Shown one piece after another: positions 53,106-62,815 of a stretch of 64,000 nt of DNA. A program made the position numbers and the translations under genes. The stretch's first letter is position 1, and every line of letters begins with the position of its first letter. The notes beneath the pieces were generated by a model. It saw nothing but the letters and a program-made list of their open reading frames with translations, searched no databases and was not told the origin of the DNA. The DNA comes from Pyxidicoccus xibeiensis (GTDB lineage: Bacteria > Myxococcota > Myxococcia > Myxococcales > Myxococcaceae): NCBI RefSeq assembly GCF_024198175.1, contig NZ_JAJVKV010000001.1, positions 930,001-994,000 of the forward strand, written 5' to 3'.

Positions 53106-53606
53106 TCACCGCTTCGCGTCGGGGCGCGTCAATGCGGCGGCATTCCGGGGAGCGAAGAAGGGCTGGCGCACCAGGCGCGGCAGGGTGCGCTTGTCCACGC
53201 ACCAGAGCTGGAGGGCGTCCTCCCACTCCCCCAGCTCGGCCACGGCGCGCACGTCGGAGGCGTCGCGGTAGAGGCTGTTGAGGTTGTGGACGAGCGCGGA
53301 CAGGTCCTCCACCTCCCAGCGCTCGGAGACGTCGCCCGCGAGGACGTCCAGCTCCAGCACCGGGCGCTCGCGCACGTCCACCACCTTGAAGCGGCGGGCG
53401 GCGCCGCCCATGGCGGTGGTGAGGGGGCCCACCAGCTCGTCGGGGCGCACGCCGTACGCCACGGCGAGGCCGCCCTCCAGCAGTCCGGCGTCACACAGGC
53501 GCAGCAGGGAGACGTGGGGCGGCTCACCGGGGCGCACGCGTTCGGCGGCGGCGTCGCGGTCCTTGAGGAGTCGCTCCTGGGTGAGCACGTCGAGCAGGGA
53601 GGCCAT
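53106..53606 (-). CDS. Hypothetical protein
   Basis: A 166-residue soluble protein starting MASLLDVLTQERLLKDRDAAAER. Helical N-terminus, then short strand/helix units (FKVVDVRERPVLELDVLAGDVSERWEVEDLSALVHNLNSLYR, ELGEWEDALQLWCVDKRTLPRLV). No signal peptide or membrane segment. The family is not recognised; the size and pattern would fit an adaptor or sensor protein. It is divergent from the citrate-synthase-like gene. Confidence 0.7.
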   Translation of the reverse strand: MASLLDVLTQERLLKDRDAAAERVRPGEPPHVSLLRLCDAGLLEGGLAVAYGVRPDELVGPLTTAMGGAARRFKVVDVRERPVLELDVLAGDVSERWEVEDLSALVHNLNSLYRDASDVRAVAELGEWEDALQLWCVDKRTLPRLVRQPFFAPRNAAALTRPDAKR

Positions 53607-53734
53607 ACGGCCGCCGAGCCTATCGCTCCTCACCGCTCCTGGAGTCCACCTCCGCGCAGCGGGGCAGCGTGGTGGACATATCGACAACCCCATCCAGTCG
53701 AGTCGAGACTCGGCTTCCGGGAGGCGCGTGGGAC

Positions 53735-55027
53735 ATGAGCAGGAGCAAGGGCGGTCACTCTCCATCTCGAATCGACGCTCAACGTGAGGAGGAGCTGGTG
53801 CCCGCGGCGGAGGCGGCGGCGCTGCTGGGGGTGAAGCGGGCGACGCTCTACACGTACGTGAGCCGGGGGCTCGTGCGCTGCGTGCCGGAGCGGGGGACGA
53901 AGGAGCACCGCTACGTGCGCTCGGACCTGGAGCGGCTGAAGGCGCGGCACGATGCCCGGGCGGGACATGCGGCGGTGGCCTCGGGAGCGCTGCGGTGGGG
54001 CGAGCCGGTCATCGACTCCTCGGTGTCGCGCGTGGGTGCGGAGGGGCTGGCGTACCGGGGGCACTCGGCGGTGGGGCTGGTGGCGGAGGGGCGCGGCTTC
54101 GAGGACGTGGCGGAGCTGCTGTGGACGGGGGCGCTGCCCGCGCGGGACACGCGGTGGCCGGCGCCGGAGCTGCCCTTCCCTCCATCGGAGCTGGCGAGGC
54201 TGCTGCCGCGAGGCACACGTCCGGTGGCGGCGCTGGCGGCGCTGGTGCCGCTGCTGGGCGTGAGAGACCCCGTGCGCTTCGCGGCTCCCGCCGAGGGAGA
54301 GAAGGCCCGGGCCCGCCGGCTGCTGCGGCACCTGGCGGCATGGGCGTGCGTGGCATCGGCACCGGGGCGGGTGGCGCGAGCGCTGAAGGAGGAGACGGTG
54401 GCGGCGTCGCTGGCGTACGGGTGGGGCATGGAGGTGAAGCGCGCGCCGGAGATGCTGAACCAGGCGCTCGTGCTGTGCGCGGACCACGAGCTCAACGTGT
54501 CGACGTTCGCGGCGCGGGTGACGGCGTCGTCGGGAGCGGACCTCTATGCGTGTGTGAGCGCGGCGCTCGCGGCGCTCTCCGGGCCGAAGCACGGCGGGGC
54601 CTGCGACAGGGTGGAGGCGCTGCTGGCGGAGGTGGGGCGGCCGGAGCGCGCGGCGGAGGTGGTGTACGAGCGGCTGAGGCGGGGTGAGGCGGTGATGGGC
54701 TTCGGCCACCCGCTGTACCCGGAGGGGGACCCGAGGACTCCGCCACTGATGGAGGCGGCGCGGGCGGTGCGGCCGGAGGCGACGGGGGTGAAGGTGGCGC
54801 GAGCGGTGCTGGAGGTGATGCGGGACGCGGGGCACCCGCCGCCGACGGTGGACTTCGGGCTCGTCATGCTGGCGCAGGCGCTGGGGTTGCCGCCGGGAGC
54901 CGGAGCCACGCTGTTCGCCGTGGGACGCGCGGCGGGCTGGGTGGCGCACGTGCTGGAGCAGCGCGAGCAGGGCCACCTGCTGCGCCCCCGGGCCCGCTAC
55001 GTCGAGCGCTCACTTCCCGTAGGATGA
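53735..55027 (+). CDS. Citrate synthase-family protein with N-terminal HTH
   Basis: A 430-residue protein. Residues about 20-75 form a MerR/excisionase-like winged HTH (LVPAAEAAALLGVKRATLYTYVSRGLVRCVPE). The rest is a type-II-like citrate synthase with both catalytic His in place: LCADHELNVSTFAARV and GFGHPLYPEGDPR; the Asp is in PTVDFGLVMLAQALGLP. So the enzyme may be active on oxaloacetate or methylcitrate substrates, or the fold may serve as a metabolite sensor for the HTH. HTH-citrate synthases recur in bacteria and their biological role is open. ATG 53735 with GGGAGG upstream. Confidence 0.9.
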   Translation: MSRSKGGHSPSRIDAQREEELVPAAEAAALLGVKRATLYTYVSRGLVRCVPERGTKEHRYVRSDLERLKARHDARAGHAAVASGALRWGEPVIDSSVSRVGAEGLAYRGHSAVGLVAEGRGFEDVAELLWTGALPARDTRWPAPELPFPPSELARLLPRGTRPVAALAALVPLLGVRDPVRFAAPAEGEKARARRLLRHLAAWACVASAPGRVARALKEETVAASLAYGWGMEVKRAPEMLNQALVLCADHELNVSTFAARVTASSGADLYACVSAALAALSGPKHGGACDRVEALLAEVGRPERAAEVVYERLRRGEAVMGFGHPLYPEGDPRTPPLMEAARAVRPEATGVKVARAVLEVMRDAGHPPPTVDFGLVMLAQALGLPPGAGATLFAVGRAAGWVAHVLEQREQGHLLRPRARYVERSLPVG

Positions 55028-55076
55028 GGCGTCTGCGCGCCCGGTGTGGAGCACGACTGCGTGCCGTGAGGGATTC

Positions 55077-55922
55077 GTGTCGAGGCGTTCACCGGTGGCT
55101 GACTTCCTTTGGCGCCTGGGGGCGCTGACGCTTGCGTTGGCGCCCATGCTGGCGCACGCAACGCCTCCTCCCGCCATGGACGGAGGCACCCAGGCTCGCG
55201 AGGAACCGAGGGTGAAGGCCATGGGGTCGGCCAGCGAGCAGGACGCGGCCACGATGCAGGCCTGGCTCACCGCCACCCAGTGGAGAACCTTCCATCGCAG
55301 CATCTACCGCACCGAGGTCCGGCTCATCTTCACTCCCGAGGGCCTGTATCGCCGGACCACATTCAGTGACATGGGACGGGACACGGTGGGGCGATGGCGC
55401 CTCGTCCTGCACACGCCTCTCTCCGGGCGGCTCTGGCTTGACGAGGACAACCTCACCTTCACGCGAATGGACACGGAGCTTCAGCTCGCGCACAACCGCT
55501 TGCACCCTGCCGGCGCGCGGACCGAAGCAGACGACCCCAAGCGCCCCAACGCCCAGTCCCTCTATCCGGACGCCTTCCAGCGACTGAGCGCCCAGCCCTG
55601 GTACAGGACAGACAGCTGCAAGCCGGACGTCATGCCCGAGTCACTGCTCTTCACACCGGATGGACGGTTCAGCGCGAGCTACTCACATCCTGCCTGCATC
55701 CACCGCGGCACCGTGGACCTGTACGTCTCGGCAGGGGTCATCAGCCTGCAGCACGGCTCCACGACCTGCCCCAAGACGCACAGAGGCTGGACGTCCGAGG
55801 CCCACACTGTCGAGTTCCGCTTCGACACCGACGGCCGGCTTCACCTGGGCCTGCTGGGCTCCTACCAGCCCATGAAGCCCGCCCCGCCGGCTCCCGGCAA
55901 GCAACCCGCGCCCTGCCCGTAG
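55077..55922 (+). CDS. Exported protein of unknown function
   Basis: A 281-residue protein; GTG 55077 with GAGGG 5 nt upstream gives a signal peptide (VSRRSPVADFLWRLGALTLALAPMLAHA). The mature part is mixed beta-rich, with aromatic residues and several His; a Cys pair occurs late in the chain. Two strand pairs EVRLIFTPEGLYRRTTFSDMG and SLLFTPDGRFSASYSH look like an internal repeat of a lipocalin-like unit. Not otherwise recognised. A terminator follows at 56015-56050. Confidence 0.75.
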   Translation: MSRRSPVADFLWRLGALTLALAPMLAHATPPPAMDGGTQAREEPRVKAMGSASEQDAATMQAWLTATQWRTFHRSIYRTEVRLIFTPEGLYRRTTFSDMGRDTVGRWRLVLHTPLSGRLWLDEDNLTFTRMDTELQLAHNRLHPAGARTEADDPKRPNAQSLYPDAFQRLSAQPWYRTDSCKPDVMPESLLFTPDGRFSASYSHPACIHRGTVDLYVSAGVISLQHGSTTCPKTHRGWTSEAHTVEFRFDTDGRLHLGLLGSYQPMKPAPPAPGKQPAPCP

Positions 55923-56014
55923 CACGCGCACCGGGCCTGCCCCTCAGCGCGCGACGCGTTCCAGCGAAAAGCCCCACCCGGATGGCACCTGCCACCCGAG
56001 CGGGGCCTGGAAGC

Positions 56015-56050
56015 AGCCTCACCGGAGGGCCTGGGCCACCCGGTGAGGCT
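56015..56050. terminator. Bidirectional terminator between convergent genes
   Basis: AGCCTCACCGG / CCGGTGAGGCT, a perfect 11-bp stem with a 14-nt loop. It lies between the exported-protein stop (55922) and the stop of the large surface lipoprotein (56065). Confidence 0.65.
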
Positions 56051-56064
56051 GTGACACCTGTCCG

Positions 56065-59000
56065 CTACCGCGCCGCCGTCTTCTGGAGCGCCGCGTCGGA
56101 GGCAATCTCCAGGCGGCCCACGGTGAAGCCGCTGCTGCCGACGACGTCGTCACCCAGCTTGTTGCGCAGCAGGCCCTTGAAGCCGCTGCCCGCGTTGGCG
56201 CCGTCGAACACCACGCCCGGCTCCGCGCCCGGCGCCAGCTCGAGGACGAGCTGGTACAGGACGCTGCCCGCGGTGATGACGGTATCGGTCTGCACCGCAC
56301 CCGAGCCCGCCGCCTTCTGGCTGATGCCGCTCGTCAGCACCCCGGCCATCGGACCGGCCGTGGGCAGCGCCACCGCCACCGCCGGCACCGAGGAGCCCGT
56401 CGAGAGGATGGCGCCCGCGGTGATGGCGTTCTGTGCCGCCAGCCGGACCTTCGACGCGTCCACCGGCAGGTTGAAGCCCACGCCGTAGCCGGTCAGCTCC
56501 TCGGCGGCCACCACGTCCAGCACCACCCGCGTGTCCGTGGAAGCCGCGTTGCGCAGCACCCGGATGCGCCCCGTCGTCGGGTCCGTGTACGCCAGCGTCG
56601 CGCCGTACACGTCGAACGCGTTGGACTCGGCGCCCGTCAGCGTGCCGGACGTCGCCTGCAGCGAGTAGTCCTCACCGAGCCGGTCCACCGTCAGGCCCGC
56701 GAAGCTCGCCACGCCGCCCCGCGCCGCCACCGTCAGCGTGCCACCGAGCACCGCGCCGGACGCATTGCCCAGCGCCAGTGTGACTTCGCTCGTCGACGTG
56801 GCCGTGTTGCCGAACGCGTCCACCAGCCGCACCGCCACCTCGTTCAGCGGCAGGCCGCTGGGGGTGGAGCGCGGCTGCGTCTGGAACGCCACGCGCGTGG
56901 CCTCGGCGCCCACGACGGTGAAGGGGTTGCTCGTCACCGGCGTCATGCCCGTGAGGCTCGCCTTCAGCGTGTAGCCCGCCGCGGCCTTCTGCAGCACCAG
57001 GTCCGCGAAGGTCGCCACGCCGCCCGTCACCGCCGCCGTCAGCGTGCCCCGCAGCGTGTCCCCGCCCGGGTTGGCCGCCAGCGCCAGCGTCACGTTGCCG
57101 CTGCCGTTGCCCGTCGCGTTGCCGAAGCGGTCCGTCACCGCCACCTGCACCGCCGGCCCCAGCGCCGAGCCCGCCTGCGCCTGCTCCGGCACCTGCCGGA
57201 AGGCAATCGCCGCGGGCGCCGCCGGCGTCACGTTGACGGGCCGCGAGTAGCCGAGGATGAACGGGCTGGTGCAGACGAACACGAACTGCGTCGCCCCCGC
57301 CTTGTCCAGGGCCAGCCCCGTGAAGGTGGCCACGCCATTCACCGGCGTCGCCTGGCGCGTGCCCGCCACCACCGAGGCGCCATTCGGGTTCTCATCGTAG
57401 TCGACGCCCGCCCGGACGATGGCCGAGAACGTCGGCACCCGGTTCTCGAACGCATCCCGCGCCTCCACGACAATCGTGCCCGTGGACTCGCCGGCCACCA
57501 CCGTCTCCACCGGCTGCGTCGTCACCGTGAAGTGGTGGATCGCCGCGTTCGCGACGTTGAACGCGGCGCTGGCCACCACCGGCAGCGTGCCGGAGACGGC
57601 CTCCACCGTGTAGCCCGTGCCCGCCCGCTGCACCGTCAGGCCGGGGAACTCCGCCAGGCCGTTCACCGCGGTGGCCGACGCGGTGCCCACCAGCGAGGCG
57701 CCCGCCGGGTTGCTGGCCAGCCGCAGCGTCACCGTGGCCCGCGAGGCCGTGCGGTTGCCGCTCGCATCGCGGAGCTCCACCGCCACCACCGGGGTGAACG
57801 CGACGCCCGCCGTGATGTTGCCCGGCGCCGCCACGAAGGCCAGGGCCACCGCGGCCGGGGCCACGTTGAAGGCGTTGCTCGCCGCCGACGTCACCGTGCC
57901 GAAGGACGCGGACAGCGTGAAGCCCGTGCCCCCCGCGCTCACCGACACGCCAGGGAAGGTGGCCTCACCGTTGACGAGCGCCACCTGCGTCGCTCCGGTC
58001 AGCGTGGCCGTGCCGGGGTTGTTCCCCAGCGCCAGGCTCACGTTGCCCGTGGCCGTCGTGACGCGGTTGCCGAACGCGTCGTTCACCGCGACCCGCACCA
58101 CCGGGGTGATGGGCTCACCCGCGGCGATGTTCGTCGGCTGCTCGAGGAAGACCACCGCGGCCGGCGTCCCGTGCGCCACGTTGAACGCGCCGCTCGTCAC
58201 CGTGTCCAGCCCGTCGGACGAGGCCGCCAGCGTGTAGCCCGTGCCCACCGCGTCCACCGTCAGGTCGCTGAACGTCGCCAGGCCCGCCACCGCGGCCACG
58301 GACAGCGTGCCGCCCAGCGTCGCCTGGCCCGGGTTGGCCGCGAGCGCCACCGTCACCGTCGCGGTGGAGCCCGGCCGGTTGCCGTACGCGTCCAGCAGCT
58401 CCACCTGCACCGCCGGGGTGATGGCCGAGTGCACCGTGGCCGCGCCGGGCGCCACGACGTACGCCAGCCGCGCCGCCGCCGCCGCCGTAATCGCGAAGGA
58501 GGTGGAGTCCACCGTCGTCAGCGTGCCGAAGCCGGCGCGCAGCGTGTAGCCCGTGCCCGCCTTCTCGACGCTCAGCGTGTTGAACGTCGCCACGCCGTTG
58601 ACCACCGCCACCGAGCCCGTGCCCTTGAGTACGGCGCCGTTGGCGGCCACCAGCTCCACGGACACGTTGCCCGTGGCCCGCTTCGCCACCTTGCCGCGTG
58701 CGTCCAGCACGGACACCGTCACCGGCGTCAGGGTGGCGCCCGCCACCGTGGACGCCGCCGGCTGCGCGGTGAAGCTGAGGCTCGTCGGCACGCCGGGGCG
58801 CACCTTGAACGCGGCGGACCGCGCCTCCGTCAGCCCCTCACCGGAGAAGACCAGCACGTAGTCGTCACCGTCCTCGTCCACCGCCAGCTCCGTGAAGGTG
58901 GCGGTGCCATTCACGGTCTGCGCGGTGGTGTTGCCGGACAGGGTGGCCGCGGGGTTGCCGCCCGCGAGCGACACCTTCACCGCGACCGCCTCCTCGGGCG

Positions 59001-59547
59001 TGTTGCCGTAGGCGTCCTGCAGCGCCACGGTGAGCGGGGGCAGCGTTCCGCCCACGTCCACGTCCGTGGGGCCGCTGGTGAGCGCCAGGCGGGAGGCGGG
59101 GGCCGCGCGCACGGCGAACGCCTCGCTGGTCGCCGCGTACGTGTTGAGGGACGCCCGCAGCTTCATGCCCGTGGCGGACGCCGTCACCGTCAGGTCGGTG
59201 AACCGGGCCACGCCGGAGGTGAGCTGCGCGCGGGTGGTGCCGCCGAGCTGGGTGCCCGCGGGGGCGCCCTCCAGCGTCAGCTGCACCGAGCCGCCTCGCT
59301 CGGTGAGCACGGCGCCGCTGGCGTCGACGAAGGCCACCTCCACGGTTCCCAGCCGCTCACCGGCGCGGACCGACTGCGGCTGCGCGCGGAAGGCCAGGGT
59401 CGCTTCGGTCGGCTTGGGGGGCGGGTCCTCGCCGCAGGCGGTGAGGAACAGCGCCGCGAGCAGCGTGAGGCCGACGGCAATGCGCTGAGTCACGATGTTG
59501 CGCTCCATCAGGAACGAAGGGGGGGAAGAGGGTGCGCGCATGTTCAC
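56065..59547 (-). CDS. Surface lipoprotein with nine Ig-like repeats and a C-terminal cohesin-like module
   Basis: An 1160-residue lipoprotein (lipobox LTAC, about residue 38). Nine tandem Ig-like/invasin-like repeats of about 100 residues follow, each opening with xLxF...P and containing DAxGNxxT and a GxATFxxLxVxxxGxGYTL strand. The last 178 residues (983-1160) form a different module (TRVVLDVVAAEELTGYGVGFNLPVDASKVRL ... SVLYQLVLELAPGAEPGVVFDG ... FTVGRLEIA) that reads like a cohesin beta-sandwich. The GTG start at 59547 overlaps the stop of the upstream gene and has GGAGGG before it; internal ATGs at 59541 and 59508 are alternatives. It probably extends from the outer membrane. Confidence 0.85.
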   Translation of the reverse strand: MNMRAPSSPPSFLMERNIVTQRIAVGLTLLAALFLTACGEDPPPKPTEATLAFRAQPQSVRAGERLGTVEVAFVDASGAVLTERGGSVQLTLEGAPAGTQLGGTTRAQLTSGVARFTDLTVTASATGMKLRASLNTYAATSEAFAVRAAPASRLALTSGPTDVDVGGTLPPLTVALQDAYGNTPEEAVAVKVSLAGGNPAATLSGNTTAQTVNGTATFTELAVDEDGDDYVLVFSGEGLTEARSAAFKVRPGVPTSLSFTAQPAASTVAGATLTPVTVSVLDARGKVAKRATGNVSVELVAANGAVLKGTGSVAVVNGVATFNTLSVEKAGTGYTLRAGFGTLTTVDSTSFAITAAAAARLAYVVAPGAATVHSAITPAVQVELLDAYGNRPGSTATVTVALAANPGQATLGGTLSVAAVAGLATFSDLTVDAVGTGYTLAASSDGLDTVTSGAFNVAHGTPAAVVFLEQPTNIAAGEPITPVVRVAVNDAFGNRVTTATGNVSLALGNNPGTATLTGATQVALVNGEATFPGVSVSAGGTGFTLSASFGTVTSAASNAFNVAPAAVALAFVAAPGNITAGVAFTPVVAVELRDASGNRTASRATVTLRLASNPAGASLVGTASATAVNGLAEFPGLTVQRAGTGYTVEAVSGTLPVVASAAFNVANAAIHHFTVTTQPVETVVAGESTGTIVVEARDAFENRVPTFSAIVRAGVDYDENPNGASVVAGTRQATPVNGVATFTGLALDKAGATQFVFVCTSPFILGYSRPVNVTPAAPAAIAFRQVPEQAQAGSALGPAVQVAVTDRFGNATGNGSGNVTLALAANPGGDTLRGTLTAAVTGGVATFADLVLQKAAAGYTLKASLTGMTPVTSNPFTVVGAEATRVAFQTQPRSTPSGLPLNEVAVRLVDAFGNTATSTSEVTLALGNASGAVLGGTLTVAARGGVASFAGLTVDRLGEDYSLQATSGTLTGAESNAFDVYGATLAYTDPTTGRIRVLRNAASTDTRVVLDVVAAEELTGYGVGFNLPVDASKVRLAAQNAITAGAILSTGSSVPAVAVALPTAGPMAGVLTSGISQKAAGSGAVQTDTVITAGSVLYQLVLELAPGAEPGVVFDGANAGSGFKGLLRNKLGDDVVGSSGFTVGRLEIASDAALQKTAAR

Positions 59548-62500
59548 GGCCGCCCTCCGTAACGGTTCAGGAGCTGCGTCAGGTCCGCCTCGTCCACCGT
59601 GTTCGCGGTGCCGACGACGTCCTGGTTCCAGTCATAGAAGGGCCGGGACTCGGTCGCCGGGGTGGTGCCCAGGCGGTTCGCCGTGGACAGCAGGTCCACG
59701 AAGTCGAGCTGGCCGTTGCGGTCGTAGTCACCGTTGCCGGCCACGCCGCGCTCGGCGGTGGCGGACGGGTAGATTTCCCACATGCCGCGGCCGAAGGTGG
59801 AGATGCGCAGCAGCCCACCCGTGAGGCCCACGAACATGTCCGTGACGCGCACCAGCGGCAGGCCCACGCCGTAGCGCTCCCACGTGGCGCCGCCGTTGGT
59901 CGTCCGGTACACGCCCAGGTGGGTGCCGGCGAACAGCGTCTGGTTGGTGTCGTCCGACAGGTCGTACCGCACCACGTTGACCGGCACGTCCGGCAGGTTG
60001 CCGGTGATGTTCTGCCACGTCTGGCCCCGGTCCGTCGTGCGGTACACGCGGCCGGTGCCCGCCGGGACGACGGACGTCACGCTGGAGCCGACGAACACGT
60101 TGCCCGGGGTGATGCCCGTGTGGTTGCCCGGGAAGTCGACGCTGCTGGTGTTCTGCGGGCTCTCCGCCAGGTCGATGGTGCCGTTGCCATTGAGGTCCAC
60201 GCCCATGCGGTTGGTGACCGTCCAGGTGCAGCTCGCCGCCGGCGTGTCCAGCGTGCAGCCGGACATGATGCGGAAGCGCCCGCCCGTGGCGGCGACGCCA
60301 TACAGGCCGTCCACCTTCGCCGCCGCCCCCAGGGCGCGCACCCCGTTGACGATGTCGCAGGCCCCCAGGTGCTGCCACTGACGAGAGTCGGAGCTGGTCG
60401 GCGTCCCCACCAGGCGGAAGACACCGGCCACGGTGCCGGTGATGGCCGCGGGCCGGTTGCCCGAGCGCACCGCAATCACCTTGGAAAGGAACGTCATGCC
60501 GTCACCGTCACAGCCGCCAGCGGCCGCGCCGAAGGGCGGCAGGAGTGGCGTCCAGGTGCTGCCCACGCCCTGGTTGCAGCCGTCGTTGCCGGCGGTGTCG
60601 GGGTCGCACCAGCGGGTGGAGCTGTTCTGCACCGTGCCCCAGTACATCGAGTCCTCGCCCACGCGGGACACCGCCACGCCGATGCCGTCGCCGCCGATGA
60701 CCTGGTTGAAGGTGGTGGGGGCTCCGTCGGTGTCGCGGAAGCGCGTGCCGTTGTCCTGCAGGCCGGACATGGCGATGAACTGGTTGCCCGTGGCCGGGTC
60801 ACCCGACGCGATGTTGTACATCAGGTGCGTCACCAGCCCGCGGTTGGGGTAGCGCCACTGCACCGTGTCCTGGTTGACGGGGCCGGGCCTGAAGACGTTG
60901 GTGGACGTGAAGAGGCCACCATCGCCGCCGACGAGCACCATGTAGCCGGTGCCGGTGCGGATGACGAGCGAGCGATGCCAGTCCGCGTGGACGTACGGCA
61001 GGACGCCGTCGTCCGTCGTCGCGTTGTTGGTGGAGGTCGGAAGCCAGTGCGACACCAGCTCCCACGTCGGCTGGCCGTTCAGGCCATTCAGCGTGCGCAG
61101 GCCGCAGTACGTGCCGCCGAGGATGACGCGGTTGTCGTCGCCCGGGTCCACCGCGATGGTGGAGTTGTACCAGGCCTGCGCGTCGTGCACGTTGACGGTG
61201 GGGCACGCGCTGGAGGAGCTGGACAGATAGGTCCAGGTCCGTGGCCGGCCGTTGCCCGTCACGTCCGTCCACGTGTTGCCCGCGTCGAGCGAGCGCCAGA
61301 TGCCGCCGCCCGCCGTGGTGACGGTGCGCCGGGTCGCGAAGCCGTAGAGCACCGTCCGGGTCGGGTCTTCCGGAGGCGTGCCCGCCGCGATGGAAAGCCG
61401 GCTGACATCCGCGATGGTGGAGGCAGTGGGGTCGTTGTCCGGCAGCCCGTTGGCGGACAGCCGCGAAGACCAGCTCTGGCCCGCATCGGTGCTGACCCAG
61501 ACGTCACCCTGCACGGGGCTGGAGGCCGTCGGCGGCACCGACGTGGGGCTCGCGAAGCCGGTACCACTCAGGGCCCAGCGGCTCACGCCTCCCACCTGCC
61601 CGGTATAGGCGATGGTCCAGATGGCGTCGGGCGTCTGCGTGCCCAGGTTGGGCAGGTCCACCAGCTGGAAGGACGCGCCCGCGTTGGTGGAGCGGAACAG
61701 GCCCACCTCCGTGCCCACCAGGACGATGTTCGGCGCGTTCGGGTCCACCTTGATGGCGCGCACGCGCAGCGCGCTGTGCGTCACCCCGCCGCTGCCGGGG
61801 GGATAGGTCCCGGTGAGCACCATGGGCGCGGACCAGATGCCTCCGCCGTCCGTCGTCTTCAGGAGCTGGCCGCCGGGAAGCGCGTCGCTCGCGAAGTCTC
61901 CCAGGCCGATGTAGAGCGTGTCCGGCGCGGTGGGGTCCATCTCCATCATGCCCACGGCCAGGTTGCCGATGAGCTCGGTGACGGGGTGCCAGACGGGGTC
62001 TGGCGAGAACAGGTCGAACGTCTTCCACACGCCACCGCCCGTCGTGGAGAGGTAGGCGATGTTCTGCTCCCGGGGATGGACGGCGATGCCGCTGATGCGG
62101 CCGGAGTCCACCTGGAGGTAGCGGGTGCCGTTGAACTGGAAGCGCGCGTCGGTAGGCCCCAGGCTCACCCAGGACTGGGCCGTCTGTCCCAGCGGGGCCA
62201 GCTTGTCCTTCGCGCTGCGCGGCGGCGCGCCGGGCATCAGGTGCGCCCAGCGCTGGGCCTCGGCGCGGGCCTCGTCCAGCAGCTTCACCGAGCCTTCCGG
62301 CGTGGGGATGCCCCAGTGCGCCTTGTGCGCCATCATCCGGCCGAACGCGTCGTCCATGTCCTCCGGGCTGTTGTCCGCTTCGAACAGCTCTTTCTCGACG
62401 TGGGGCTTGAGCTGAGGGGGGGCGTCCTCGCCGGGACGCTGCATGTAGTCCTCGAAGCGCAGGCGGCGCTGATTCTCTTCCCATGTGCGGTACGCACGCA

Positions 62501-62576
62501 CGGTGAAGGGAGCCACCAACGTGAGGACACCAGCACCAACAGCCAGGGAGACGGCAACTCGTCTTCGCAGGTGCAA
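59544..62576 (-). CDS. Secreted BNR/sortilin-like beta-propeller protein with C-terminal dockerin-like module
   Basis: A 1010-residue exported protein. TTG 62576 has GGAG 8 nt upstream. A signal or anchor (LAVGAGVLTLVAPFTVRA) and a helical head come first. The bulk is BNR/VPS10-like propeller repeats: strand-turn units with SxDxGxTW variants (STDAGQSWSSRLS, SLDAGNTWTDVTG, TTDRGQTWQNITG, TTNGGATWERYG). The last 63 residues hold two Ca2+-loop units (NGDYDRNGQLDFVDLLSTANRLG and DWNQDVVGTANTVDEADLTQLLNRYG), as in type I dockerins. It is coupled to the next gene (4-nt GTGA overlap). Enzymatic activity is not shown by the repeats alone. Confidence 0.85.
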   Translation of the reverse strand: MHLRRRVAVSLAVGAGVLTLVAPFTVRAYRTWEENQRRLRFEDYMQRPGEDAPPQLKPHVEKELFEADNSPEDMDDAFGRMMAHKAHWGIPTPEGSVKLLDEARAEAQRWAHLMPGAPPRSAKDKLAPLGQTAQSWVSLGPTDARFQFNGTRYLQVDSGRISGIAVHPREQNIAYLSTTGGGVWKTFDLFSPDPVWHPVTELIGNLAVGMMEMDPTAPDTLYIGLGDFASDALPGGQLLKTTDGGGIWSAPMVLTGTYPPGSGGVTHSALRVRAIKVDPNAPNIVLVGTEVGLFRSTNAGASFQLVDLPNLGTQTPDAIWTIAYTGQVGGVSRWALSGTGFASPTSVPPTASSPVQGDVWVSTDAGQSWSSRLSANGLPDNDPTASTIADVSRLSIAAGTPPEDPTRTVLYGFATRRTVTTAGGGIWRSLDAGNTWTDVTGNGRPRTWTYLSSSSSACPTVNVHDAQAWYNSTIAVDPGDDNRVILGGTYCGLRTLNGLNGQPTWELVSHWLPTSTNNATTDDGVLPYVHADWHRSLVIRTGTGYMVLVGGDGGLFTSTNVFRPGPVNQDTVQWRYPNRGLVTHLMYNIASGDPATGNQFIAMSGLQDNGTRFRDTDGAPTTFNQVIGGDGIGVAVSRVGEDSMYWGTVQNSSTRWCDPDTAGNDGCNQGVGSTWTPLLPPFGAAAGGCDGDGMTFLSKVIAVRSGNRPAAITGTVAGVFRLVGTPTSSDSRQWQHLGACDIVNGVRALGAAAKVDGLYGVAATGGRFRIMSGCTLDTPAASCTWTVTNRMGVDLNGNGTIDLAESPQNTSSVDFPGNHTGITPGNVFVGSSVTSVVPAGTGRVYRTTDRGQTWQNITGNLPDVPVNVVRYDLSDDTNQTLFAGTHLGVYRTTNGGATWERYGVGLPLVRVTDMFVGLTGGLLRISTFGRGMWEIYPSATAERGVAGNGDYDRNGQLDFVDLLSTANRLGTTPATESRPFYDWNQDVVGTANTVDEADLTQLLNRYGGRP

Positions 62577-62815
62577 GCGTGATTCTCCAGAAGCCAGGGA
62601 ACAGGGGGAATGCGTGGGGGGAGCGGCACGAACGGTAACGGCAAGCCCACCCTGATAGTCAAATCGTGAAAAATCTGCTCGCCCTGTAAGCCGGGTGGAT
62701 GACGACCTGGCGCGTCACGGCGCGAAACGGCTTGACAGGGGGTGCTGTCCTCTGGCGCGCACCGCGCGCACTCCGTCGTTGGAGGCCTGGCGCGCGCCGG
62801 GGAGACTGCCGCGCC

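Noticed and set aside
59532-62582. Open frame of 1016 codons on the plus strand opposite the dockerin-like gene
   Set aside because: It is the antisense shadow of a well-supported coding gene in a GC-rich genome; its product is a His/Arg/Val/Gly-rich string without domains, typical of a shadow frame.
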